A stretch of 64,000 nucleotides of DNA, from NCBI GenBank assembly GCA_900168235.1, contig FUZG01000008.1, positions 62,001 through 126,000 on the forward strand, in the 5' to 3' direction. A program made the translations under genes and the position numbers. The notes below the pieces were generated by a model. That model was given only the letters and a program-made list of their open reading frames with translations. It searched no databases and was not told the origin of the DNA. Shown one piece after another: positions 16,857 through 25,033 of the stretch (its first letter is position 1; the number at the start of each line of letters is the position of its first letter). The DNA comes from Lachnospiraceae bacterium. Lineage in GTDB: Bacteria; Bacillota; Clostridia; Lachnospirales; Lachnospiraceae.

Positions 16857-18152
16857 TCATAAAATGATGGTAAACATGACTATGCCATCCTTCCATCCAA
16901 CGGAAATCTTTCCCTTAAGCGTGGATACGATCTCCTGTGCCATAGAAAGTCCGATACCGAAGCCTTTCTTTGCACTGTTGTGGGATTGATCCGCTCTGTA
17001 AAAACGATCAAAGAAACGGGAGTAGTCTGCACCCGCTCCTGCGGCATAGTTATTAAGAAATCTAAGTTTTACACGTTTACCACGGTGAGAAAGTACTGCC
17101 CGTACCTCACCGTTTTCATCGCAATATTTTACAGCATTATCCATCATAATGGAAATAAGTTCCTGCACAAGATTTTTATCCGTCATGATCTCAAGACCGG
17201 GTTCAATGCTGAGTACAAGTTTTTTACCATCTTTTTCAAGGATCGATCCAAAGGATTCTGTAGTCTCTTTAAATAAATCAGAGATTATCACCTTTTCAAT
17301 GACGATATTCTCGTCATTTTCTTCCATACGGGCAAGGCGGATAAGGTTGTTTACCAGAAGTGTCAGACGCTTTATCTGATTTAATGTGCTGGTAGTCCAT
17401 TCATTGTCGCCATTCATCATTTGGATTATTTCTGTATTTGCAGAAATAATGGCGAGGGGAGTTTTTAATTCGTGTCCGGCATTTGTTACGAACTGCCGCT
17501 GTTTTTCAAAGCTCTGAATGACAGGAGCGATCGCACGTCTGGAAAGCACTGCCACAAGTACGAACACTACAAAATATGCCGCAAGACCGATACCCGCAGA
17601 AAGCTTCATGATGTTCTGAACCTTTTCATGCTCGCGGGTGTAATCCAGAAAAACTACCAGATAATTTTCGTCTTCCTGTTTTGTAACCTTATAAGCATAG
17701 CTCATGCTCCAGAATTTACGCTTATCCTTTGCGAGACGTTTCCTCTCAAAAATCCCGTAAGCTATAGAATCATTGTCATCAGCTCTGATATAGCCTATAG
17801 GATGATTTGAGGATATGGCTACATTTGCGTATTCCGATGCACCAAGCGTGTCCACAGAGGAAATATGGCTCATTTCCATATCCAGAACCTTGCCCTCTTC
17901 ATTTAGTACCACACTAAAATATCGGGTCTCATACGGAAACTCAGCCGTAAAATACAGATGCTTGCTATTCTCTATATCTTCATAGGATGGAAGCTGACCG
18001 CTGTTTGCGCTGATCATATCGAGCTTTACCCTGATCTCATCTGTCATCTGATACACCGAGATAAGGTTTATAAGTCCCAAAACAACCAGCATTACCGCCA
18101 GAAGCGAACCCATTGCTATGATTATAAACTTTCGCTGAAGCTTTTGAATCAT
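16857..18152 (-). CDS. Membrane sensor histidine kinase
   Basis: A 431-residue EnvZ/PhoR-like kinase: transmembrane helix near residues 9-32, an extracytoplasmic domain of about 140 residues, a second helix near 185-205, then DHp (GHELKTP phospho-His motif) and a HATPase domain with MMDNAVKY (N box), FDRFYRAD (F box) and GFGIGLS (G2). AAGGAG lies eight bases before ATG 18152, so I prefer that to the GTG nine bases upstream. It lies 33 bases after its partner regulator. Signal unknown. Confidence 0.88.
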   Translation of the reverse strand: MIQKLQRKFIIIAMGSLLAVMLVVLGLINLISVYQMTDEIRVKLDMISANSGQLPSYEDIENSKHLYFTAEFPYETRYFSVVLNEEGKVLDMEMSHISSVDTLGASEYANVAISSNHPIGYIRADDNDSIAYGIFERKRLAKDKRKFWSMSYAYKVTKQEDENYLVVFLDYTREHEKVQNIMKLSAGIGLAAYFVVFVLVAVLSRRAIAPVIQSFEKQRQFVTNAGHELKTPLAIISANTEIIQMMNGDNEWTTSTLNQIKRLTLLVNNLIRLARMEENDENIVIEKVIISDLFKETTESFGSILEKDGKKLVLSIEPGLEIMTDKNLVQELISIMMDNAVKYCDENGEVRAVLSHRGKRVKLRFLNNYAAGAGADYSRFFDRFYRADQSHNSAKKGFGIGLSMAQEIVSTLKGKISVGWKDGIVMFTIIL

Positions 18153-18185
18153 ACGCATCACTCCTTTATTAAGAAGAGATTACTT

Positions 18186-18857
18186 TTATTTCTTTTTTTC
18201 AAGCAATGTAAATGTGCCGTTTTTTTCACCTGCAATTTCTATATCGGCACTTACTGATTCGAGCTTTTTACGTAAAAATGACACATACATCCATACCACT
18301 TCCTCTGTTACATCCGGATCGTCTTTCCAGATATGTTCGTATATCAGACTGGTGGCAAGTTCTTTTCCGGCATTACGAAGAAAATAGCTCATAAGCTCTA
18401 CTTCTTTACTTGCAAGTCTTATTGAACTTGTGCCGGACAGCTCCTGATTTTCTATATCAAGCTTCACATTTCCGAGAGTCAGGGCTTCATGTGATTTTTC
18501 GGTATTTCTTGTGAGAACGCGAAGACGCGCCAGAAGTTCCTTCATTGCGAAGGGCTTTGTGAGATAATCATTTGCTCCTGCATCAAGACCTTCTACGCGA
18601 TTCTCTACCTCTGCCTTTGCCGTGAGCATGAGGACAGGAGTATTATCGCCCTCTTTTCGCATGTCACGGAGTACCTCAAGACCATCTTTCTTTGGCATCA
18701 TGATGTCGAGTACTGCGATATCAAATGCATGAGCTCTAAGCTCTGCGGTTGCCTTTTCTCCGTCAAAAACCTGAGTAACATCATACCCCTGAAGGGTTAT
18801 GACCGCAGCCAGCGCCCTTGCCAGATCCTGTTCATCTTCTGCCAGTAATAACTTCAT
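18186..18857 (-). CDS. OmpR/PhoB-type response regulator
   Basis: A 223-residue regulator: receiver domain with the phospho-acceptor in VLDIMMPKKDG (Asp near 51) and switch Lys in LTKPFAM, then a winged-helix OmpR DNA-binding domain from about residue 125. Its ribosome site (GGGAGG) lies within the last codons of the upstream alarmone synthetase gene, only three bases separating the two, so they are translationally coupled. Partner of the kinase immediately downstream. Confidence 0.92.
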   Translation of the reverse strand: MKLLLAEDEQDLARALAAVITLQGYDVTQVFDGEKATAELRAHAFDIAVLDIMMPKKDGLEVLRDMRKEGDNTPVLMLTAKAEVENRVEGLDAGANDYLTKPFAMKELLARLRVLTRNTEKSHEALTLGNVKLDIENQELSGTSSIRLASKEVELMSYFLRNAGKELATSLIYEHIWKDDPDVTEEVVWMYVSFLRKKLESVSADIEIAGEKNGTFTLLEKKK

Positions 18858-18860
18858 TTC

Positions 18861-19481
18861 TTAGCTGTCCTCCCGGATCAGATCCCGTATCGTCTGCATC
18901 GATACATCCGTTGATGCCATTTCATCGGCACAACGTTTCAGCTCTGCCTCGATGAGTGCATTATTTCCTATGTTCTTTTTGTATCTTAACTGATGTTCCA
19001 GCGCTGCCCAGGAATCCATGGCGATGGTTCTAAGCTGGATCTCTGCAAAAAATTTACCCGGGTTATTTCCGTCAATATCCTTAAAAGGAGCTTCTACCAA
19101 AAGGATCATGTGATAGCTTCTGTAACCGTTTGGCTTAACATTTTTCACATAATCTTTTTCTTTTACTACTTCGACACCGGGTAACGATTTTATTAATTCG
19201 ACATTTCTGTATATGTCATCCTGAAATCCACAAACAACGCGGATACCAATAGCATCATTAAGTTCTCTGAGAGCAGAGTAAGGTGTTTCCGGGATTTCAC
19301 GCCGCCGGCATTTTTCCCGCATGCTGTCTTCTTCCTTGATACGTGCGATAAGGTGTTCGACAAGCTTTATGCCTGTTTCCTGCTTCTCTTTTTCTGAATA
19401 CTCAGTGATCTTTTGTGTAAGATCATCAAGCACGTATTGAAGTGCTCCTGTGTATCCGCCGTAGATTCCGTTTTCTTCCAT
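18861..19481 (-). CDS. Small alarmone synthetase ((p)ppGpp synthetase, RelP/RelQ type)
   Basis: A 206-residue single-domain GTP pyrophosphokinase lacking HD hydrolase and TGS/ACT regions. Seen: the IGIRVVCGF segment, NGYRSYH substrate motif, and EIQLRT followed by WAALEHQLRYK. It would raise (p)ppGpp in response to transcriptional induction instead of ribosome stalling. It lies 15 bases after murI and three before the response regulator. RelP and RelQ cannot be separated by eye. Confidence 0.9.
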   Translation of the reverse strand: MEENGIYGGYTGALQYVLDDLTQKITEYSEKEKQETGIKLVEHLIARIKEEDSMREKCRRREIPETPYSALRELNDAIGIRVVCGFQDDIYRNVELIKSLPGVEVVKEKDYVKNVKPNGYRSYHMILLVEAPFKDIDGNNPGKFFAEIQLRTIAMDSWAALEHQLRYKKNIGNNALIEAELKRCADEMASTDVSMQTIRDLIREDS

Positions 19482-19496
19482 ATAAAGTGCTCCTGT

Positions 19497-20297
19497 TCAG
19501 TCGACCGGCATTTGGAGTAATTTCTCGCTTCGACGGATCATTTCATCTGAACCTGTTGAATTTATGATAGTGACTGAACCTTTTCGGTCGGGCTGCTTTC
19601 TTAAGAGATCCTTTTCGCCGAGCCGTCTCATGAGTTCACGGCTGGTCCCTTCGCTTCCGTCAATAATGTTCACGGAAGGATTATTTAGAAACGCCCTTAA
19701 ATGCGGTCTGATAAAAGGATAATGTGTGCAACCGAGAACTATGGTCTCTGTCTTATCTGAAAGATAGGGTGACAGATGTTCTTCAAAATATCTGTCCAGA
19801 TCATCGCCGTTCAGGTCCCCTTCTTCTACAAATTCCATAAGTCCTGCACAGGGAACAGAGATGATTTCCTTATCTCCTCTATATTTATCAAGAAGCCGGT
19901 GATACTTTTCCTGAGCGATCGTCATGGGGGTTGCCATTACAACGATCTCTCCGCCGTGATTGTCTTCAACTGCCGGCTTTATCGCGGGTTCGATTCCAAC
20001 GATCGGAAGTTCGGGATACTTTTCTCTAAGGAGCCTCACCGCTGCGCTGGTCGCCGTATTGCAGGCAACTGCCAGCCCCTTTATCCCCATATCTAAAAGT
20101 TTCTCAACTACATTAAATGTAAGTCTTCTTATTTCTTCCTGCGGTTTCGTTCCATACGGCGCGTTAGCCGAATCACCATAATAAATAAAGTCCTCCGACG
20201 GCATCATGCGGACAGCCTGCTGGAGTACGCTGAGTCCGCCAAGACCTGAATCCATAAATCCGATCGGAAGGTCCTCTGTCAACTTGATATGTTCCAT
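19497..20297 (-). CDS. murI: Glutamate racemase
   Basis: Supplies D-glutamate for peptidoglycan. The 266-residue protein has the DSGLGGLSVL start, catalytic cysteines in ACNTATS and LGCTHYP, and GDSANAPYG. I start it at ATG 20297 because GGAG lies six bases upstream; a TTG twelve bases earlier is possible. First gene of the minus-strand array murI, alarmone synthetase, regulator, kinase, fruK. Confidence 0.93.
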   Translation of the reverse strand: MEHIKLTEDLPIGFMDSGLGGLSVLQQAVRMMPSEDFIYYGDSANAPYGTKPQEEIRRLTFNVVEKLLDMGIKGLAVACNTATSAAVRLLREKYPELPIVGIEPAIKPAVEDNHGGEIVVMATPMTIAQEKYHRLLDKYRGDKEIISVPCAGLMEFVEEGDLNGDDLDRYFEEHLSPYLSDKTETIVLGCTHYPFIRPHLRAFLNNPSVNIIDGSEGTSRELMRRLGEKDLLRKQPDRKGSVTIINSTGSDEMIRRSEKLLQMPVD

Positions 20298-20449
20298 TAT
20301 AAGCTCCAAAAGTGTCTATATTTTGAATTGTCCTGCCAAAATACGAGCAGCAACAAATTTCGACAACTTATCATACTTCCTACTTGCTTCATATTTCAAG
20401 TACGCTTTTTCGTGCATACCGGTAGTATCTATACTGTAAACATTTTTTC

Positions 20450-20478
20450 TTGACACTAACATATGGTATCAGCATAAT
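20450..20478 (+). promoter_or_regulatory. Promoter of the purine permease
   Basis: TTGACA (20450-20455), 17 bases, CATAAT (20473-20478). The transcript would start near 20485 and carry a leader of about 90 bases. Confidence 0.65.
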
Positions 20479-20513
20479 ATTGATGTATTGTATTGTAACT
20501 GATACAAGAAACA

Positions 20514-20563
20514 CGTTATCTGTGCCGGAACGCCGCAGATAACGGAACCCAGAGACGTTCCGG
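20514..20563 (+). promoter_or_regulatory. Structured leader with mutually exclusive stems
   Basis: Stem A pairs CGTTATCTG (20514-20522) with CAGATAACG (20536-20544). Its loop contains CCGGAACG (20525-20532), perfectly complementary to CGTTCCGG (20556-20563) directly before the ribosome site. A third hairpin (CGGAAC 20543-20548 with GTTCCG 20557-20562) competes for the same right arm. The RNA could form an H-type pseudoknot or switch between states that expose or crowd the TTGGAG ribosome site. It does not match the purine riboswitch consensus; a repeated DNA operator (three GGAAC cores) is the alternative. Confidence 0.6.
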
Positions 20564-20577
20564 ATTGGAGAATATTA

Positions 20578-21963
20578 ATGCTGGAGAAATGTTTTAAGCT
20601 TCAGGAGCACGGCACAGACGTAAGACGTGAAGTAATTGCCGGACTCACAACCTTCCTCACAATGGCCTATATTCTGGCCGTAAACCCTAACATCTTGGGT
20701 TCAGTAATGGACCGCGGCGGTGTATTCATGGCAACAGCACTTGCCTCTGCACTCGCTACATTTGTAATGGCATTCCTTGCCAATTATCCTATCGCACTTT
20801 CAGCCGGACTCGGACTTAATGCTTATTTTGCTTATACAGTATGTCTTGGCGAGCTTGCAGGAGAAGCTGATCCTTTCACTATCGCACTTACAGCAGTTCT
20901 TTGTGAAGGTATCATTTTCATCATTCTTTCCATTTTCAGAGTACGTGAAGCCATGGTAAATGGTATCCCGCAGAATCTGAAAAATGGTATCTCTGCAGGT
21001 ATCGGTCTTTTCGTTGCTTATATCGCTCTTCAGGGCGCTGGCATCGTTACATTCACTCATGGTGATGACGGTTCCACAACTATCGGACTCGGAAGCTTTG
21101 CAAGACCGGAAGTTGCACTTGCACTTATCGGATTCGCACTTATCGTTGCACTTGTAAAGTTTCGCATCAAGGGTGCAGTTCTCATCGGTATCGTAGCAAC
21201 ATGGCTCATGGGTATCGCAGCAGAGCAGATCGGCTGGTATGTAGTAAATCCTGACGCAGGCGTATACAGCCTTATCCCGAATTTCTCTGCAGGAATGCAG
21301 CTTTCAGGCCTTGCAAACACAGCTTTCAAGTTTAACTTTGCATGGGCACTTGCACCGGGTCACTTTGTTCAGTTCATCGCTATCGTGTTCTCATTCCTGT
21401 ATGTAGATCTTTTCGATACAGTAGGAACAGTAGTTGCTGTTGCTGACAAGGCAGGACTCCTTGATAAAGAGGGAAAGCTTCCCCGCGTAGGAAGAGTACT
21501 TCTTTCTGATGCTATCGGTACTGTAGCAGGTGCATGCCTTGGTACATCCACTATTACATCCTTCGTTGAGTCATCAGCAGGTGTTGCTGCAGGCGGAAGA
21601 ACAGGTCTTACAGCTTGTGTTACAGGTATCATGTTCCTCGTATCCATCGTTCTTTCACCTATCTTCCTTGCAATCCCCGGATTCGCAACAGCTCCGGCAC
21701 TTCTTTATGTTGGTATGCTGATGGTATCCAGCGCAAAGCAGATTGACTTTGATGGTGATGTAGCTGATACAGTTGGTGCTTACATGGCTATGCTCATGAT
21801 GCCTCTTTGCTACTCAATCGCAACAGGTATCATGTTCGCTATCCTTTTCTGGGTAGTTGTAAAGGTATTTGAAGGAAAGGCAAAGGACATCAGCCCGATC
21901 ATGTGGATCGTATTCGTGCTCTTTGCACTTCGTATCGCAGCACTGGTTACAAACTTCCAGTAA
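20578..21963 (+). CDS. Guanine/hypoxanthine (adenine) permease, NCS2 AzgA/PbuG type
   Basis: A 461-residue membrane protein of the AzgA-like branch of nucleobase transporters, with about 12-14 hydrophobic helices. The FLTMAYILAVNP segment near residue 28 and SAGLGLNAYFA near residue 80 are signatures of the family, as is GTSTITSFVESSAGVAAGGRTG near 320 (quoted in parts here: GTSTIT, FVESS, GGRTG). Imports purines by proton symport. Single gene with its own promoter, structured leader and terminator. Guanine, hypoxanthine and adenine specificity cannot be separated from sequence. Confidence 0.9.
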   Translation: MLEKCFKLQEHGTDVRREVIAGLTTFLTMAYILAVNPNILGSVMDRGGVFMATALASALATFVMAFLANYPIALSAGLGLNAYFAYTVCLGELAGEADPFTIALTAVLCEGIIFIILSIFRVREAMVNGIPQNLKNGISAGIGLFVAYIALQGAGIVTFTHGDDGSTTIGLGSFARPEVALALIGFALIVALVKFRIKGAVLIGIVATWLMGIAAEQIGWYVVNPDAGVYSLIPNFSAGMQLSGLANTAFKFNFAWALAPGHFVQFIAIVFSFLYVDLFDTVGTVVAVADKAGLLDKEGKLPRVGRVLLSDAIGTVAGACLGTSTITSFVESSAGVAAGGRTGLTACVTGIMFLVSIVLSPIFLAIPGFATAPALLYVGMLMVSSAKQIDFDGDVADTVGAYMAMLMMPLCYSIATGIMFAILFWVVVKVFEGKAKDISPIMWIVFVLFALRIAALVTNFQ

Positions 21964-22001
21964 ATAACAAACCTGACACAATACGGGTGATCTCGAAAAA
22001 G

Positions 22002-22040
22002 AAATCCCATCGCCGTTTTTTATACGGCGGTGGGATTTTT
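22002..22040 (+). terminator. Terminator after the purine permease
   Basis: AAATCCCATCGCCG pairs with CGGCGGTGGGATTT across a T/A-rich loop and is followed by T residues. Strong intrinsic terminator. Confidence 0.85.
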
Positions 22041-22049
22041 GCTGTAAAA

Positions 22050-22077
22050 GAAAAACTGCCGCGATGATGCGGCAGTT
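22050..22077 (-). terminator. Terminator for the small minus-strand gene
   Basis: AACTGCCGC (22054-22062) pairs with GCGGCAGTT (22069-22077); read on the minus strand it is followed by five U. It ends transcripts of the 62-residue gene at 22097-22285, supporting that gene being real. Confidence 0.75.
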
Positions 22078-22096
22078 CCCGTTAACCTGCGTTATT

Positions 22097-22285
22097 TTAC
22101 GCAAGGCGCTTTTTCAGTTTCTTTGAAATCATCAGAGCATCACGATTCTTTTCGATATCGTGCAGCCGTCCTTCGCTGTTGTGATAGTGACGTGCTTTGA
22201 AGCCAATGCTTCGAGCCATACTGATCACATCAGTAAACATCTCTGATGACATTCGATTCTGAAAATTAATCAGATTCTTTGTCAT
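22097..22285 (-). CDS. Small basic helical protein, unknown function
   Basis: A 62-residue product I do not recognise. It is Lys/Arg-rich, especially at the C terminus (SKKLKKRLA), and has no membrane segment or Cys pair. Evidence that it is real: GGGGAG lies nine bases before the ATG, a plausible promoter (TTGCTG, 17 bases, TATAAG on the minus strand) is just upstream, and a good terminator follows. No neighbour suggests a role. Spurious translation remains possible. Confidence 0.55.
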   Translation of the reverse strand: MTKNLINFQNRMSSEMFTDVISMARSIGFKARHYHNSEGRLHDIEKNRDALMISKKLKKRLA

Positions 22286-22486
22286 TTTTTTAGTCTCCCC
22301 AAATTAATTATACTTATACTTTCGCACGGGCTCCCCAGCAACCCTAATCTGTAACCCAAATGTGCGCATATTAATTATCGTCTATTTCTGGAAAAAAATG
22401 AAGAGGAAAATTGATTAATTAATAAATTTTTTAAAATTAATTGTATGCAATGTGCAATTTGCTGCTCTAATAATATTCCGCACAAT

Positions 22487-22533
22487 GGAAAAGGGGCATG
22501 CCCGACAAGTAATATCGGTCATGTCCCTTAAAT
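22487..22533 (-). terminator. Terminator after lysA
   Basis: AAGGGGCATG (22491-22500) pairs with CATGTCCCTT (22520-22529) with an inner CCGA/TCGG stem. On the minus strand it is followed by TTTTCC, four bases after the lysA stop region. Confidence 0.75.
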
Positions 22534-22536
22534 ACT

Positions 22537-23832
22537 TTAGATGAAATCAGGAATTACATTGTTCTGGATAATCTGTTCAACTGTCTGAGGCTTTACGAGC
22601 CATCCGCTCTGGCCGTCCTTTACGAGGACAACACCCGGGATCGGGTTATTATTGTAGTTAGATGCCATGGAGTAGCCGTATGCGCCGGTGGAGAAGGTAG
22701 CGAGGATATCGCCTGCTTCAACTCCTGCGGGGATCTTGAAATCCTTTAAGATGATATCTCCGGATTCACAGCACTTTCCGCAGACTGTAACAGTGTCTGT
22801 TGCTTCTGCATCAGCCTTGTTTGCGATGACTCCGTCGTACTCAGCCTGATAGAGCGCTACACGGATATTGTCGCCCATACCGCCGTCGATGGAGACGTAC
22901 TTACGAAGACCCGGGATCTCCTTTATCTGACCTACGGTATAAAGGGTGATGCCTGCCTCTGCAACGATGCTTCTGCCGGGCTCGATAACTGCAGCCGGGC
23001 GCTCGATTCCGATCTCAGCTGCACGCTCCTCAAGGCGCTTCATGAGAGGATCAAGGAAGAAGCTGTAAGGCTTACGGACCTCATCGATATACTTTACTCC
23101 GAAACCGCCGCCGAAGTTTACTTCGCGGACATCAGCGTTAAACTCTTTCTTGATCTGAGCTGCGCGGTCCATTACAGCATCCAGAGCCTTTACAAATGCA
23201 TCGTTTTCAAAAAGCTGTGAACCGATGTGCATGTGGAGACCAAGGAACTCGATCCATGGAGAGTCGATCGCCTGCTTAACAACCGGAAGGAAGATCTCAT
23301 CATCGAGGGGGATTCCGAACTTAGAATCCTTTTTGCCTGTCACGATGTAATCATGAGTACTTGCTGCAACACCCGGAGTGATACGGATGATCACATTTAC
23401 TTTCTTCTGATACTTCTCTGCAGCAGCTTCGATAAGAGGAAGCTCCTGAAGGCCGTCAACGATGAAACGTCCTACACCGTAGCGGACAGCTTCGTCGATC
23501 TCAGCAGGAAGCTTATTATTTCCGTTAAATTCGATCCTTTCAGCAGGGAATCCGGCTTTTTCAGCAGCGATAAGCTCACCGAGGGATACGACGTCGATGC
23601 TGACACCTGCCTTATCACAGATCTTGTACATTCCAACAGTACAGAATGCCTTTGAAGCATAGGCAACTCTTGTATTAGGATACTTATCTGTGAAATCCCT
23701 TTTAAGCTCATCAAAACGGCTTTCAATGTCGGTCTGAGATACGACATAAACAGGAGTGCCATACTTCTTGGCAAGCTCTACTGTGTCGCATCCGTCAAAA
23801 TAGAGTCGTCCGTTTTTAATCTCTCTGATCAT
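22537..23832 (-). CDS. lysA: Diaminopimelate decarboxylase
   Basis: The PLP enzyme that makes lysine from meso-diaminopimelate. The 431-residue protein has the alanine-racemase-like barrel with the PLP lysine in VAYASKAF near residue 60, HMHIGSQ near 200, GGGFG near 245, EPGRS near 290 and the CESGD substrate motif near 355. Start chosen at the ATG behind CCGGAGG. No lysine riboswitch is apparent upstream; a GTTACC-ACAT-GGTAAC palindrome lies 60 bases before the start. Confidence 0.95.
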   Translation of the reverse strand: MIREIKNGRLYFDGCDTVELAKKYGTPVYVVSQTDIESRFDELKRDFTDKYPNTRVAYASKAFCTVGMYKICDKAGVSIDVVSLGELIAAEKAGFPAERIEFNGNNKLPAEIDEAVRYGVGRFIVDGLQELPLIEAAAEKYQKKVNVIIRITPGVAASTHDYIVTGKKDSKFGIPLDDEIFLPVVKQAIDSPWIEFLGLHMHIGSQLFENDAFVKALDAVMDRAAQIKKEFNADVREVNFGGGFGVKYIDEVRKPYSFFLDPLMKRLEERAAEIGIERPAAVIEPGRSIVAEAGITLYTVGQIKEIPGLRKYVSIDGGMGDNIRVALYQAEYDGVIANKADAEATDTVTVCGKCCESGDIILKDFKIPAGVEAGDILATFSTGAYGYSMASNYNNNPIPGVVLVKDGQSGWLVKPQTVEQIIQNNVIPDFI

Positions 23833-23891
23833 TTTTACCTCCGGGAAATGTAGATGAATCGAAAATTTAGTGTGTTAAAGCGTTAAAATGC

Positions 23892-23907
23892 GTTACCACA
23901 TGGTAAC
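23892..23907. promoter_or_regulatory. Palindrome between lysA and the amidase gene
   Basis: GTTACCACATGGTAAC is an inverted repeat of GTTACC around ACAT, in the divergent promoter region, next to two further GTTAAA repeats at ten-base steps. Candidate operator for lysA or the divergent amidase; the factor is unknown. Confidence 0.35.
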
Positions 23908-24058
23908 ATATTTCGGATAGAAATGGAAATAAAAAATTTTCTCCTTGTGTTTGCACCCTTATATAAGATAAACTAAATATTGTATGAAATCGTGAACAAT
24001 GACCAATGATGTTGGTTGTAAGGGGAAGCGAGAATATCTATTTATAAAGGAGAGAATG

Positions 24059-24940
24059 ATGAAACACTTAAAGACTTTTTTTGTCACACTGGCGCTCTGC
24101 GTATTTGGAATAGGAGTAACAGCCAATGCCGCTACTGTAGTGATCGATCCGGGTCACGGCGGAGCAGGAACAGAGGGATCCGGTGCGATCTATGCGCCTT
24201 ATGTTGAAAAGGCACTGACACTTGATGTAGCTACAAAGCTTTGTGATGAGCTCAATGCATCAGGTATCTCCACAACAATGACAAGAACTTCTGATGCAGC
24301 AGTATCTCTTCCTGAAAGAGCAAATAAGGCAAAGGGTGCAGGCGCAAAGCTCATGGTCAGCATCCACTTCAATGCATCAGGCCCGCATGATAAGACAGGT
24401 ACAGAAGTATGGTCTTCCATGTACGGCAATCACTATAAGGTTGGTGCAGAGTGCGGAAGCCAGATCCTTTCCAATATTTCAGCACTTGGTCTTTCAAGCA
24501 AGGGCGTAAAGACCAGAAGCGGTTCACAGGGTGATTATTACGGAGTTATCCGTTACGGTGTTTCTCTTGGCGTACCGACTATCATCGTAGAGCACTGCTT
24601 CCTTGATAATCCGTATGACAGATCCATCCTTGACAGCAAGGGAACAGCGGCATTCGCACACGCTGATGCAGCAGGTATCAAGGCATTTCTTGCAAGCGGT
24701 ACAGGTCAGGCACTTATGAACGGAAGCCTCGATGTTTCTCCCGTAGCAGCATCTACAGCAGTTACAGCAACAGCAGCAGGAGCAGCTTCATCAAACCTCA
24801 GAGCAAACTTCACAAGTGCTGAGTGGCAGTGGCTCTTAAGCCAGTGGGCTTACACAGGAAATGCAGAGGCTATCATGAGCCAGGTTCCTCTTGCAGATCT
24901 TAAATCTCTTATAAACGAGCATAATAAGGGTAATATCTGA
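24059..24940 (+). CDS. Secreted N-acetylmuramoyl-L-alanine amidase (Amidase_3)
   Basis: A zinc amidase that cleaves the peptide stem from muramic acid. A Lys-led hydrophobic signal peptide (residues 1-23, ending TANA) is followed directly by the catalytic domain: DPGHGG (zinc His), YVEKALTLDVA (zinc Glu), SIHFNAS (zinc His) and VEHCFLDN (catalytic Glu). About 70 residues after the domain hold an Ala/Thr-rich linker and a small Trp-rich helical module that I do not recognise. AAAGGAGAG precedes tandem ATGs (24056, 24059). Confidence 0.9.
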   Translation: MKHLKTFFVTLALCVFGIGVTANAATVVIDPGHGGAGTEGSGAIYAPYVEKALTLDVATKLCDELNASGISTTMTRTSDAAVSLPERANKAKGAGAKLMVSIHFNASGPHDKTGTEVWSSMYGNHYKVGAECGSQILSNISALGLSSKGVKTRSGSQGDYYGVIRYGVSLGVPTIIVEHCFLDNPYDRSILDSKGTAAFAHADAAGIKAFLASGTGQALMNGSLDVSPVAASTAVTATAAGAASSNLRANFTSAEWQWLLSQWAYTGNAEAIMSQVPLADLKSLINEHNKGNI

Positions 24941-24974
24941 TAAGAAAGATAACTGAGAAAAAATATCATTAAAG

Positions 24975-25019
24975 AAAATCCCCTGCGGGTCGGTTGATAT
25001 CCGGCCAGCAGGGGATTTT
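24975..25019. terminator. Bidirectional terminator
   Basis: AAAATCCCCTGC (24975-24986) and GCAGGGGATTTT (25008-25019) pair perfectly between convergent genes, giving a U-rich tail on either strand. Confidence 0.85.
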
Positions 25020-25033
25020 AGTATGGAATCTTT

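Noticed and set aside
20485-20577. Purine riboswitch before the purine permease
   Set aside because: The conserved three-way-junction sequences are absent; the folding pattern is different.
23833-23990. Lysine riboswitch before lysA
   Set aside because: No lysine-riboswitch core was recognisable in the short upstream region.
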